From Nitrosospira sp. Is2 (GTDB lineage: Bacteria; Pseudomonadota; Gammaproteobacteria; Burkholderiales; Nitrosomonadaceae), in contig NZ_CP137134.1 in NCBI RefSeq assembly GCF_033095785.1, forward strand, positions 1,116,001 through 1,180,000: 64,000 bases of DNA, read 5' to 3'. Shown here piece after piece: positions 27,965 through 37,340 of the stretch. The first letter of the stretch is position 1. Each line of letters starts with the position of its first letter. Both the position numbers and the translations under genes were made by a program. The notes under the pieces were generated by a model. That model was not told where the DNA came from. It did not search any database and was given only the letters and a program-made list of their open reading frames with translations.

Positions 27965-29323
27965 CTAAATATCCGTGACTTCGCGCGTCATAGCCTCAAG
28001 CAGCCGTTCGTGAAGGCCCCCAAAAGCGCCATTGCTCATCACAAGCACGTGATCGCCTGGCTGAGCAGCAACGATGATGGCTGCGACCAGCTGATCGAGG
28101 TTGCCGTATACCGCCGCTCTCTTACCAAGCGGGACCAGCGCATCCCCAGCGTCCCAACCAAGATTTGCGTTGTAGCAAAAGACCTGATCCGCTGTCGCAA
28201 GACTATTCGCGAGACTGTCTTTCCAGACTCCCATTTTCATCGTGTTGGAGCGAGGCTCCAGCACAGCAATAATACGAGCGTTTTTCACTTTGTTCCGCAA
28301 CCCTTCAAGGGTGGTCCGGATTGCTGTTGGGTGATGCGCAAAATCGTCATATATAGTAATGCCGTTCCTCACACCGCGCACTTCCATGCGGCGCTTGACG
28401 TTTCTGAACTGCCTCAGCGCATCGATACCGACATTGACGGGCACGCCGGCGTGACGCGCGGCAGCCAGCGCCGCCAACCCATTCATGAGATTGTGCTCAC
28501 CGAGCAAATCCCATTGTAATAATCCCTGAGAATCACCCTTGAAACGAACGGTAATTCCGCCGTCGGGCAAAACGTCGCTTTCCCAGCCGCTCGCCACCCC
28601 TAACGTTTCAATCGGCGTCCAGCATCCCCTGCTCAATACCCGCTTCAGACTTTCCTCGCGCCCGTTGGCGACGATCAGCCCATTCCCAGGAATGGTACGG
28701 ACAAAATAATGGAACTGCTGTTCAATTGCTGCGAGACTGTCGAAGATGTCCGCGTGATCAAATTCCAGATTATTGAGAATCGCCGTTCTGGGTCGAAAAT
28801 GTATGAACTTGGAGCGTTTATCAAAAAAAGCCGTGTCGTATTCGTCCGCTTCAATGACGAAAAAGCCGGATCCGCCCAGTCTGGCTGACAATCCAAAGTT
28901 CCGGGGAATACCGCCGATCAGGAAACCCGGGCTCATCCCCGCGTATTCGAGTATCCATGCCAGCATGGACGTGGTTGTTGTCTTCCCATGAGTACCCGCA
29001 ACGGCCAACACCCATCTTTCGCGAAGCACGTTGTCCGCAAGCCACTGTGGCCCTGAAACATAAGGGAGGTTAAGGTTGAGAATCTCCTCCATGAGGGGGT
29101 TGCCGCGGGTGACCACATTCCCAACCAGGAACAGATCCGGCCGGAGCTTGGCTTGGTCAGGCGAAAACCCCTCAGTCAACTCAATCCCTTGAGAGCTGAG
29201 CTGAGCACTCATGGGTGGATAAACACTGGCGTCGCTGCCTGTCACTTTATGGCCGGCCTCGCGCGCGATGGCGGCGATCCCCCCCATGAAGGTGCCGCAA
29301 ATGCCTAGAATATGAATGTGCAA
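27965..29323 (-). CDS. mpl: UDP-MurNAc:L-Ala-gamma-D-Glu-meso-DAP ligase
   Basis: Murein peptide ligase of the recycling pathway, attaching the recovered tripeptide directly to UDP-MurNAc. 452 residues. The Mur-ligase Rossmann start HILGICGTFMGGIA, ATP P-loop AGTHGKTTTTSML, and family blocks EADEYDTAFFDKRSKF and YDDFAHHPTAI distinguish Mpl from MurC. It complements AnmK (3031-4131), which acts on the sugar part of the same recycled fragments. Confidence 0.95.
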   Translation of the reverse strand: MHIHILGICGTFMGGIAAIAREAGHKVTGSDASVYPPMSAQLSSQGIELTEGFSPDQAKLRPDLFLVGNVVTRGNPLMEEILNLNLPYVSGPQWLADNVLRERWVLAVAGTHGKTTTTSMLAWILEYAGMSPGFLIGGIPRNFGLSARLGGSGFFVIEADEYDTAFFDKRSKFIHFRPRTAILNNLEFDHADIFDSLAAIEQQFHYFVRTIPGNGLIVANGREESLKRVLSRGCWTPIETLGVASGWESDVLPDGGITVRFKGDSQGLLQWDLLGEHNLMNGLAALAAARHAGVPVNVGIDALRQFRNVKRRMEVRGVRNGITIYDDFAHHPTAIRTTLEGLRNKVKNARIIAVLEPRSNTMKMGVWKDSLANSLATADQVFCYNANLGWDAGDALVPLGKRAAVYGNLDQLVAAIIVAAQPGDHVLVMSNGAFGGLHERLLEAMTREVTDI

Positions 29324-29627
29324 ACCTTGACTCCTACTGCTCCCCAGCAGCTTTGTACGGTTAAAATTAAGTTTGTATGCGCACGACCGTGCGTATAGTT
29401 TGGCTTCCGTTTTTTGTTACACTTACGGCTTTGTTCGCCTTAGCCTACCACTTGGTGGCCAAGCTGAGCAACAAGCCCCAATGGAGGGCACCCTCGATTT
29501 CTGCAAATCCGGATCCGATACGCTACGTGCAGCGATGCCCACATACCGGTGACGCCACACCTACCAATCTGAAAACAGCGATGCATCCGTGCCGAGACGT
29601 CGCGCTTTTCCGGATACCTCTCCTCCC
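29324..29627. other. Divergent region between mpl and lptD
   Basis: About 300 bases. An 84-codon plus-strand frame (29377-29631) begins with a hydrophobic segment, but it has no ribosome site and overlaps the lptD start, so I leave it uncalled. An interrupted near-palindrome ATGCGCACG-AC-CGTGCGTAT lies at 29378-29397 and could be a regulator site. Confidence 0.4.
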
Positions 29628-32405
29628 ATGAAATCGCGTTTCTCCCGCCTAATTTGCTGGTGTGTTTTTCTTTTTTGCCTTGCATGCAATGCTCGCGCCG
29701 ACACGCCATCATCTGACGCGCGACAACGGTCTGAGCGTATAACAACCCCGCCCGGCAAAGCCCAGGGCAATGAAAATAAACCGGTCGTTATCGACAACGA
29801 GCGCATTCGCGGCCGTCATGAATATGAGGTTCAGGCCCCCAGCGGGTCTGAATTACGCGGCGCCCCTGTTAACTCAGCCGGTCAGCCTCAGGACGGTGGT
29901 GGCCGGTCTCAGCCGAGGCAGAACTATACACCATCAACTGCGGCAAAACCCGGTGAAGCGGCCACAGGACATAAAGTCGAGGCTGGAAACAAGGAGGATC
30001 AGCGCGGACTTACAGAAGCTGAGGGTATAGCAGGACCGCACGCCGTGCAGGAATTTGAACCGCAGCTTCGGCCCGGCGCGACTTCGCCCGCGGGCATCGC
30101 ATCGCCCGGCTTGAAGGACCGGACCAAAATGGCCACGCCCGGCGGCGTGCCGGAAACAGGGGGAGGTAAACCAGGATTCGCGGAAGCCGAGCACATCCGT
30201 GGACACCTTGAGCAGCCGGGCGACATGAAGCTGCGCCTTGGCGGCGGAGTTGAGCCAGAGACCGAGGTAAAAGTGGCTGCGCCCGTGGCAGAAAAAGTGA
30301 GTCCGAAGAGCAGGCCGGTGTTCGTGGCTGCCGACCGCCTGCAAGGACACTCTGGCAAGGAAGTCGAGGCAATCGGCAGAGCCGAGCTGAACAACGGCGA
30401 TCAGCTCATCTCGGCGGATCGCCTGAAATATCGTCAGGACACGGAAGATGCGGAGGCTGAAGGCGGGGTTCGAGTGGAGCAGCGCGGAGATATACTTGAG
30501 GGTTCGAGGCTCAAATTCAATCTGGCCAGTAAAACCGGAGAACTCAGCCAGCCCAGCTATCAGCTGAAGGATGCCAGCAGCCGGGGCTATGCCGACATGC
30601 TCTTATTTGAAGGCGAAAATCACTACCGCTTCCGGCAAGCAAACTACACCACATGTCCTGCCGGCGACGATGATTGGCACTTGAACGTAGGTGACCTGCA
30701 ACTGGATCACTCCAAGCGGGTCGGCACTGCGCGGAACGTTAAACTTACATTCAAGGACGTACCCATTTTATACACCCCCTGGATGAATTTCTCGTACAGC
30801 GGCCAGCGCAAGTCGGGCTTGCTCGCGCCTGTATATGGCACCAACGTACGAACAGGCCTCGAAGTCACAGTGCCGTTCTACTGGAATATCGCACCCAATT
30901 ATGACGCGACCATCTCCGCCCGCATGATGTCGAAGCGGGGCGTCTCACTCAACAACGAATTTCGCTATCTGGGAGAGAAGTTCAGCGGCACCATACTCGG
31001 GGACATATTGCCGAATGACTGGGACACCCAAACGACCCGGTGGCGCACCTCTTTTGCGCACGATCACAATCTCGGCAGAGGCTTTTCGGCGCGCCTGGAC
31101 TACAACAGGGTTTCGGATGACGCATATTTCCGCGATCTCGGAAACAACCTGAATCTAACCTCCCGCACCAACCTGCTGCAACAGGGCCTGCTTTCGTACA
31201 ACCGCGGGCTTGGCGACGACGGGACGCTGAACGTGACCTCCATGGTCCAAAGCTTTCAGACCATTCAGGATCCCTTGGCCTCCATTGTTGCCCCGTACAA
31301 GCGCTTGCCGCAGATCGCCATGGTTGCGAATAAACCTGATATTTTCGGCATGGACCTGAATTTCATCGGCAGCTGGTCGAATTTCTCGCATCCGACGCTG
31401 GTGAGCGGCCACCGCGTGGTGCTCTTTCCTAGCGTCAGTTATCCGATGCGCAATGCATTTGGCTATGTGACGCCAAAGATCGGGATACACCACACCCGGT
31501 ATAACCTGGACGCTACGGGCACCTCCCCCGAGGCGAGCCCTGATCGCACATTGCCGATACTCAGCCTCGACAGTGGTATTGCATTTGACCGCCAGATGAG
31601 CCTGGGTGGAGAACGGTTCACGCAGACCCTTGAGCCCAGGCTTTTCTATGTATATGTCCCGTTCCGCGATCAGAGTCAGTTGCCGAACTTTGACTCGGCC
31701 AAGACCGACTTCAGCTTCGCGCAAATGCTGAACGAAAACCGGTTCAGCGGCCATGATCGCATCAACGATGCGAATCAGCTCACCTTCGCACTTACCTCCC
31801 GTTTGATCGAGTCCGGCACCGGCAAAGAACGCCTGCGCCTTGCCGTTGGCCAGCAAATAAGCTTTATTGATCGGCGCGTAACACTGGACGCACCTGAAAC
31901 TATTAACCGCAGACCGGATTTCGTCGCCGCAGTGACCGGATTCCTCACGCCGACAATCAGCACGGATTCGAGCGTGCAATTCGATCAGACCAGATTCGTG
32001 GCTGACGTGGTTCGTTCGGGCTTGAGCTATCGCCCGGAGCCTGGCAGGGTCGTCAATGTCGGCTACCGTTTTACACGGGACGTGCTGCATCAGGTGGACG
32101 CTTCGAGCCAGTGGCGATGGTCGGAACGTTGGCAGACGGTTGCCCGTCTGAATTACTCGTTGCAGGACCAGAAGATTCTGGAAGGACTGGCGGGACTTGA
32201 GTATAATGCCTGCTGCTGGTCGTTGCGGTTCGTGCTCCAGCATCTCACAACCGCCACGCAGAAAACGACCACGGCAGCTTTTTTGCAACTCGAGTTGAAC
32301 GGCTTGATGCAAATTGGCTCAAACCCGCTGCAAGTGTTGCAGCGTAGTATTCCTGGTTATCTCAGAACCGGCAGCCAGGGAAGTAGCCCGCTGGAAGGCC
32401 CATAG
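29628..32405 (+). CDS. lptD: LPS-assembly outer-membrane protein LptD
   Basis: Outer-membrane beta-barrel that, with LptE, inserts LPS into the outer leaflet. About 925 residues from ATG 29628, which opens a signal peptide MKSRFSRLICWCVFLFC..; a GTG at 29589 is in frame. An OstA/LptA-like beta-jellyroll begins near residue 231, followed by the LptD barrel. The conserved cysteine pairs are represented by YTTCPAGDDDW and AGLEYNACCWSLRF. Unusually, about 190 extra residues lie between signal and jellyroll and contain degenerate copies of the jellyroll's opening motif. surA follows after 54 bases. LptE (41812-42300) and LptM (14206-14340) are elsewhere in the window. Confidence 0.95.
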   Translation: MKSRFSRLICWCVFLFCLACNARADTPSSDARQRSERITTPPGKAQGNENKPVVIDNERIRGRHEYEVQAPSGSELRGAPVNSAGQPQDGGGRSQPRQNYTPSTAAKPGEAATGHKVEAGNKEDQRGLTEAEGIAGPHAVQEFEPQLRPGATSPAGIASPGLKDRTKMATPGGVPETGGGKPGFAEAEHIRGHLEQPGDMKLRLGGGVEPETEVKVAAPVAEKVSPKSRPVFVAADRLQGHSGKEVEAIGRAELNNGDQLISADRLKYRQDTEDAEAEGGVRVEQRGDILEGSRLKFNLASKTGELSQPSYQLKDASSRGYADMLLFEGENHYRFRQANYTTCPAGDDDWHLNVGDLQLDHSKRVGTARNVKLTFKDVPILYTPWMNFSYSGQRKSGLLAPVYGTNVRTGLEVTVPFYWNIAPNYDATISARMMSKRGVSLNNEFRYLGEKFSGTILGDILPNDWDTQTTRWRTSFAHDHNLGRGFSARLDYNRVSDDAYFRDLGNNLNLTSRTNLLQQGLLSYNRGLGDDGTLNVTSMVQSFQTIQDPLASIVAPYKRLPQIAMVANKPDIFGMDLNFIGSWSNFSHPTLVSGHRVVLFPSVSYPMRNAFGYVTPKIGIHHTRYNLDATGTSPEASPDRTLPILSLDSGIAFDRQMSLGGERFTQTLEPRLFYVYVPFRDQSQLPNFDSAKTDFSFAQMLNENRFSGHDRINDANQLTFALTSRLIESGTGKERLRLAVGQQISFIDRRVTLDAPETINRRPDFVAAVTGFLTPTISTDSSVQFDQTRFVADVVRSGLSYRPEPGRVVNVGYRFTRDVLHQVDASSQWRWSERWQTVARLNYSLQDQKILEGLAGLEYNACCWSLRFVLQHLTTATQKTTTAAFLQLELNGLMQIGSNPLQVLQRSIPGYLRTGSQGSSPLEGP

Positions 32406-32459
32406 AAAGTAAATCTTCAATACGGCAGCACGCCGTTCCTCTGCTCAACGCTTAAACAC

Positions 32460-33782
32460 ATGGGCACGAAATTCTGGTTACGTCCTCCTGTTTTGCTGGC
32501 TATGCTGATTGCCGGGATGGCGATCGCCCAGCAGCCTGCCCATCCTGGCAGCATCCGGACCATAGATCATATTGTCGCCGTGGTGAATGAGAGCGTGATA
32601 ACGCGCCATGAGCTGAACGAAATGCTCAGGGCCATGGTCAAGCAGTTAGAGAAACAGGGCGTGCAGCCACCTCCGCCCGCGGTACTCGAGAAGCAGATGC
32701 TCGATCGCATCATTTTGAATCAGGTCCAGTTACAGCTTGCCAAAGAAACCGGCTTGACGGTAAGCGACACCGAACTTGACCAGACCATCCGTCGAATCGC
32801 GCAGGAAAATAAGATGTCGCTGGATGAATTTCACAACGCACTGGAGCGCGACGGAATCAGTTTCAACAAGTTCAGGGACGAAATTCGCGATGAGATAATT
32901 CTGGTGCGGCTCAAGGAACGCGAGGTCACAAACCGGGTCAGCGTGACCGAGGGAGAGGTGGATAATTTCCTGCATACGCAGGAATCGTCCCCCAGCCAGA
33001 ACGAGGAATATCGTATCGCCCACATCTTGATTATGGTGCCGGATCAGGCGAGCCCTTCCCAATTGCAGATGAGGCGGGAGCGAGCGGAAGCTGCCTTGAC
33101 GCGCTTGAAAAGCGGAGCCGAATTTGCCCAGGTGGCGGCCGAGTTTTCGGATGCCCCGGACGCGATGGAGGGAGGGCTGCTGGACTGGCGTCCGGCGGCG
33201 CAATTGACCAAGATTTTTGCCGACGTATTGACGCCGATGAAGGCAGGCGAAGTGACTCCGCTCATTCAGAGCGCAAGCGGGTTCCATATTCTGAAGCTGG
33301 TCGACCGTCGCAGCCAGAACCAAGCGGTCACCGTGGTGGATCAGACCCACGCCCGTCATATTCTTGTCAAAATCAGCGAACTCACCTCCGAAACAGATGC
33401 CAAGCGCCGCATAATCGAGTTGAAGGACAGACTGGACAATGGGGGGGCCAAATTTGAAGAACTGGCCAAGCTCCATTCCGAAGATGCAAGCGCTCCCACC
33501 GGCGGGGACTTGGGCTGGCTCTCTCCCGGCGATACCGTACCTGAGTTCGAGCAGGCCATGCGCATCCTCAAACCCGGTGAAATCAGTGAACCTGTCCAAT
33601 CACCATTCGGCTGGCACTTGATCCAGGTGTTGGAGCACCGAACGCAGGATGTAAGCAAGGAACGGCAGCGGCAAGCCGCGCGCCAGGCTATCCGCGCTCG
33701 CAAAGCCGACGCAGCATTTCAGGAATGGCTGCAACGACTGCGTGACCGCGCCTACGTCGAATACCGGCTCGAGGAAGGTTAG
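32460..33782 (+). CDS. surA: Periplasmic chaperone / peptidyl-prolyl isomerase SurA
   Basis: Chaperone for outer-membrane proteins, including LptD encoded just upstream. 440 residues: signal peptide (about 1-23, ending GMAIAQ), N-terminal chaperone region starting IDHIVAVVNESVITRHEL, then two parvulin domains (about 180-280 with YRIAHILIMVP, and about 295-390 with THARHILVK and GDLGWLSPGDTVPEFE). lptD-surA-pdxA-rsmA is a classic conserved gene order. Confidence 0.97.
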   Translation: MGTKFWLRPPVLLAMLIAGMAIAQQPAHPGSIRTIDHIVAVVNESVITRHELNEMLRAMVKQLEKQGVQPPPPAVLEKQMLDRIILNQVQLQLAKETGLTVSDTELDQTIRRIAQENKMSLDEFHNALERDGISFNKFRDEIRDEIILVRLKEREVTNRVSVTEGEVDNFLHTQESSPSQNEEYRIAHILIMVPDQASPSQLQMRRERAEAALTRLKSGAEFAQVAAEFSDAPDAMEGGLLDWRPAAQLTKIFADVLTPMKAGEVTPLIQSASGFHILKLVDRRSQNQAVTVVDQTHARHILVKISELTSETDAKRRIIELKDRLDNGGAKFEELAKLHSEDASAPTGGDLGWLSPGDTVPEFEQAMRILKPGEISEPVQSPFGWHLIQVLEHRTQDVSKERQRQAARQAIRARKADAAFQEWLQRLRDRAYVEYRLEEG

Positions 33783-33804
33783 GATTGAGCAAGCCGTGAA
33801 TATC

Positions 33805-34815
33805 ATGCCCGCGGGCGCGCCCGCCACAGGCAGAAGGCTGGCTCTTACGACGGGAGAGCCAGCGGGAATCGGTCCGGATCTATGCGTGCAAATCGCACAA
33901 CTGGATTTGCCTTTCAATCTGGTTGTGCTCGCCGACCGCGAACTGTTGCGCGCACGTGCGCTTTTACTAAAGCTTCCGCTGAAAATCACCGACTACGTCC
34001 CCACTGCCGGACTCGCGCATAAGCCCGAGCATAAGCCAGGCGCTTTGCGGGTGCTGCACGTCCCCCTGACGGAATCTTCGAACCCTGGTCAGCTTGATCC
34101 GGTCAACTCCCGTTATGTGCTGAACTTGCTGGATCGCGCCATTGAGGGATGCAGCAATGGGGAATTTTGCGCGATGGTGACCGCACCCGTACATAAGGGC
34201 ATCATCAATAACGCGGGGATCCCCTTCACCGGGCATACCGAATACCTTGCCCAACGGACAAATAGTCAGGCAGTCATGATGCTTGTTGGCGGCGGCATGC
34301 GGGTAACGCTCGCAACCACCCACCTGCCGCTAAAGGATGTGCCGGCCGCGATCACCCAAGCCGCGCTGGAGAGGAAGCTTCGCACGATTCACGACGACTT
34401 GATCCATCGTTTTGGCATTGGCCGGCCTCGTATCGCAGTGGCCGGGTTAAATCCTCATGCCGGTGAATTCGGACATCTTGGCAGGGAAGAGATAGAAATC
34501 ATCATTCCCTCGCTCGACAAGCTGCGCGCCCAGGGAATGGACTTGAGCGGCCCGCTTCCGGCCGATACCCTTTTCAATCCGGCAAAGCTGAAGGACTTTG
34601 ACTGCATCTTTGCCATGTACCATGACCAGGGCCTGCCGGTATTGAAGCACGCCAGTTTTGGCACGGCAGTCAACGTGACCTTGGGCTTGCCCATCATTCG
34701 TACTTCTGTCGATCACGGAACCGCCCTGGATCTGGCCGGAACCAGAAGTGCCGATCCAGGCAGTCTTATCGCGGCGATCGAAATGGCGGCGACCCTCGCC
34801 GGAAATCGGAAATAG
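33805..34815 (+). CDS. pdxA: 4-hydroxythreonine-4-phosphate dehydrogenase
   Basis: Pyridoxal-phosphate biosynthesis: oxidises 4-phosphohydroxy-threonine. I choose ATG 33805 (336 residues), with GTG 33796 also possible. The frame is open from 33742 inside surA, but that part is not family-like. RLALTTGEPAGIGPDL is the normal beginning. Metal-binding histidines are within GHTEYLAQRT, AGLNPHAGE and MYHDQGLPVLKH. TSVDHGTALDLAGT is the C-terminal signature. Confidence 0.95.
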   Translation: MPAGAPATGRRLALTTGEPAGIGPDLCVQIAQLDLPFNLVVLADRELLRARALLLKLPLKITDYVPTAGLAHKPEHKPGALRVLHVPLTESSNPGQLDPVNSRYVLNLLDRAIEGCSNGEFCAMVTAPVHKGIINNAGIPFTGHTEYLAQRTNSQAVMMLVGGGMRVTLATTHLPLKDVPAAITQAALERKLRTIHDDLIHRFGIGRPRIAVAGLNPHAGEFGHLGREEIEIIIPSLDKLRAQGMDLSGPLPADTLFNPAKLKDFDCIFAMYHDQGLPVLKHASFGTAVNVTLGLPIIRTSVDHGTALDLAGTRSADPGSLIAAIEMAATLAGNRK

Positions 34816-34876
34816 CCTGCTGCATGGACCGCCCGCCTATTCCGCCGCATCCCGCTTTCATATCGCCTACAACAAA

Positions 34877-35662
34877 GTGACGCGCCACACTCCCCGCAAG
34901 CGCTTTGGCCAAAATTTCCTGGTTGATGAGCGCGTGATTGCGGATATTGTCAGTGCCATTCGTCCGGGAAACGACGATCTTCTGGTGGAAATAGGGCCCG
35001 GCATGGGCGCACTCACGCGGCCCCTGTTGCGATCGGTCAGTCATCTGCATGTGGTGGAGATTGACCGGGATATTATCGAACGCCTGCGCCGCGAATTCTC
35101 CGGGGAAAAACTCACCATATACTCAGGTGATGCGATGAAATTCGACTTCTCCGCAATTGGTAAACATCTGCGCGTCATTGGCAATCTGCCCTACAATATT
35201 TCCACGCCTATCCTGTTTCATCTGAGCCGATACGCGAACGGCATCAGCGATATGCACTTCATGCTGCAAAAGGAGGTGGTGGAGCGCATGGTCGCCGTAC
35301 CCTCGTCCCCCGCTTACGGGCGGCTCTCAGTTATGCTGCAATGCCGCTTTGAAATGGAGCAGCTCTTCATCGTTCCCCCGGAATCCTTCCGCCCGGTACC
35401 GAAGGTCGAGTCGGCAGTCGTCCGCATGCTCCCCCTCCGGCAACCGCCGATTGACAGCAGCAATGACAGTTTATTCACCGATATCGTCTCCGCCGCTTTC
35501 TCGCAGCGTCGCAAGACCCTACGCAATACGCTGCATGGATATCTGAAATCGGAAGACTATGCTGTGCTGGAAATCGATCCGGGACTGCGGGCGGAGAACC
35601 TGGCCGTCGCGCAGTTTGTAGCAATCGCTGACCACTTGAGCAAAAGGCTGGTTCTGTCGTAA
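34877..35662 (+). CDS. rsmA: 16S rRNA A1518/A1519 dimethyltransferase
   Basis: KsgA/RsmA, which dimethylates two adenosines near the 3' end of 16S rRNA. The preferred start is GTG 34877, giving 262 residues (RHTPRKRFGQNFLVD), the family's usual length. The frame extends to 34748 but would overlap pdxA with non-conserved residues. SAM motif I is EIGPGMGALT, and motif IV is NLPYNISTPI, with the catalytic NLPY. No strong ribosome site is seen, so coupling to pdxA is likely. Confidence 0.95.
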   Translation: MTRHTPRKRFGQNFLVDERVIADIVSAIRPGNDDLLVEIGPGMGALTRPLLRSVSHLHVVEIDRDIIERLRREFSGEKLTIYSGDAMKFDFSAIGKHLRVIGNLPYNISTPILFHLSRYANGISDMHFMLQKEVVERMVAVPSSPAYGRLSVMLQCRFEMEQLFIVPPESFRPVPKVESAVVRMLPLRQPPIDSSNDSLFTDIVSAAFSQRRKTLRNTLHGYLKSEDYAVLEIDPGLRAENLAVAQFVAIADHLSKRLVLS

Positions 35663-35703
35663 ACACATGCCCGGCAGAAGAATGCCACCAGATGAGCGAC
35701 TAT

Positions 35704-36108
35704 TTACTTTTTCTGGTGCACGGTCACTTTATCGATCCGATCGTTCTCGTCGTAGCTGACATCGAACGCCATTTCTTCCCCTTGAAAAACAAGTTCGGTC
35801 GGCGTGCCGACCACCTCCCACAAACCCAGGGTAAAAACGTCAGCAACACCGTGAAAAACCGCCCTACCGGCTCTTGTCGCGGTACTGTAACCTTGCTTGA
35901 ATGTGAAAATCTCGCGTCTCCTGCCGTCTTTCGTTTCGCTTACAGAAGGTGTGCCAAACTCTGCAAGGAGCATGTCTCTGGGAGTCCCCACCGAGAACAA
36001 GCTAATGTTTTTCTTGGGGGGCTGCTGAGCTGCCATATAAACAGAACACCCGGAGATGACAAGCACTACCCATGCAAAAGCAACCGTGATGAAAGTTCTG
36101 TTTAACAT
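35704..36108 (-). CDS. Small outer-membrane lipoprotein, SmpA/BamE-like fold suspected
   Basis: 134 residues. Lipoprotein signal with lipobox VISGC (C21) followed by SVYMAAQQPPKKNI. The sequence then shows LFSVGTPRDMLLAEFGTPSVSETKDGRR, a helix-strand pattern reminiscent of SmpA/BamE domains (a G-x-(S/T)-(R/P)xx(V/L)-xxx(F/L)GxP motif). No partner gene is adjacent. Function unknown. It converges on rsmA and is divergent from the lytic transglycosylase gene. Confidence 0.75.
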   Translation of the reverse strand: MLNRTFITVAFAWVVLVISGCSVYMAAQQPPKKNISLFSVGTPRDMLLAEFGTPSVSETKDGRRREIFTFKQGYSTATRAGRAVFHGVADVFTLGLWEVVGTPTELVFQGEEMAFDVSYDENDRIDKVTVHQKK

Positions 36109-36492
36109 GATCTTAACCCCTCAACGGTAAATTATGAAAACACGCCCATTTGATGTGACGCGTTTTTACTGCTGTGCCAGTGGAGTGAATATTACCTCAT
36201 ACTCAGACTTGCCATGCAGTCTCGAGGAAGCCAAGCTGAGCCATTCGGTATAAGCTCCCCAGATCAAATTCACCCGCGGCCTGCCACAGGGACGAGCCAG
36301 CCAATGCAGGACGTCTCCGTTCTTCCTTCCTCTACCAACTCGCATGATTACTTGAGCACAGCCTTTTTTAAGATGCCACAATGCAACCGCACTGATAATC
36401 ACTTTAAACTCTGTCTTGTGCATGGGTATAATCGCGGCTCACACTGAATAAAATCAAGCAAAGCCACGAGGATCGCGCTCACCAGACAGATC
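36109..36492. other. Divergent region between lipoprotein and lytic transglycosylase genes
   Basis: About 380 bases with no supported gene. A minus-strand 85-codon frame (36166-36423) has no ribosome site or recognisable motif. The plus-strand promoter candidate is listed separately. Confidence 0.45.
36404..36432 (+). promoter_or_regulatory. Candidate sigma-70 promoter for the lytic transglycosylase gene
   Basis: TTAAAC (36404-36409), a 17-base spacer, then TATAAT (36427-36432). The -10 is perfect and the -35 poor. Transcription would start near 36439, about 50 bases before the gene's ATG at 36493. Confidence 0.45.
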
Positions 36493-37143
36493 ATGAGACC
36501 TATTGCCCCCCGCAGACTCCCACTCCTATTGGCAGCTTTGCTCGCATTCGGTCTAGCGACCCCCGCGGGTGCGGAAATTTACTCGTTTACCGATGAAAAT
36601 GGCGTGATGCATTTCAGCAACGTGCCGACAGATGAGCGCTACGTTCCGCTTACTGGGCCCAGTGCCGGCGTCAAGAGAGCTGTAGCAGGTCCGAGCAACA
36701 CCCCGGTCGAACCGCGTACCAAGGCTCAGTATGGTGGCATCATAGAAGAGATCGCTCGAGCTTATGGATTGGAAAGCGCGCTGATACATGCGGTGGTGTC
36801 TGTCGAATCAGCCTACAGGGTCACAGCTGTTTCGAAGAAAGGCGCGGGTGGCCTCATGCAACTCATGCCTGAAACTGCGCAGCGGTACGGTGTTACCGAC
36901 CGGCTCGACCCCGTGCAAAACCTTCATGGCGGGGCCAGATACCTGAGCGACTTGCTGAAGATGTTTAACGGCGATATGAGGTTAACGCTGGCGGCTTACA
37001 ACGCCGGCGAAAATAACGTTATCAAATACGGAAACCAGATTCCGCCGTTCCAGGAAACCCGAGCTTACGTGCCGAAGGTGATGGAGCTCTATCGCAAGTA
37101 TCAGGCGAGCCCGAAGCTTACCTCCTCCCGACGGGGCGTCTGA
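36493..37143 (+). CDS. Lytic murein transglycosylase (DUF4124 + SLT)
   Basis: 216 residues. Signal peptide (about 1-27, ending TPAGA), a short DUF4124 domain (EIYSFTDENGVMHFSNVP, about 28-46), then a C-terminal SLT goose-lysozyme-like domain (about 80-195). The catalytic glutamate is E105 in VVSVESAY, and MQLMPETAQRYGV and LAAYNAGENNV are the standard SLT blocks. It cleaves glycan strands to 1,6-anhydro ends, the substrate pool for AnmK and Mpl. Confidence 0.93.
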   Translation: MRPIAPRRLPLLLAALLAFGLATPAGAEIYSFTDENGVMHFSNVPTDERYVPLTGPSAGVKRAVAGPSNTPVEPRTKAQYGGIIEEIARAYGLESALIHAVVSVESAYRVTAVSKKGAGGLMQLMPETAQRYGVTDRLDPVQNLHGGARYLSDLLKMFNGDMRLTLAAYNAGENNVIKYGNQIPPFQETRAYVPKVMELYRKYQASPKLTSSRRGV

Positions 37144-37340
37144 AAAAGCTTCAGATGAATTGAATCTGACCAGATTCATCCCCTCACAGCTTCCGTCGCA
37201 CAAACCACCCGCCACCACCTAGAAGTTAAATCGGACTCTGGCAAAAAAGAGTCTTTGTCCTTTGCTTGGCAGCAGACCAGATGAACGAGGCTTACGCCCC
37301 TCAAAGGGCTCAACCCGTTGATTCGGAAATCGCTTCCCAA

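Noticed and set aside
29377..29631. 84-codon frame with a hydrophobic N-terminus before lptD
   Set aside because: Lacks a ribosome site and overlaps the lptD start. The downstream part is compositionally random. Kept only as a remote possibility.
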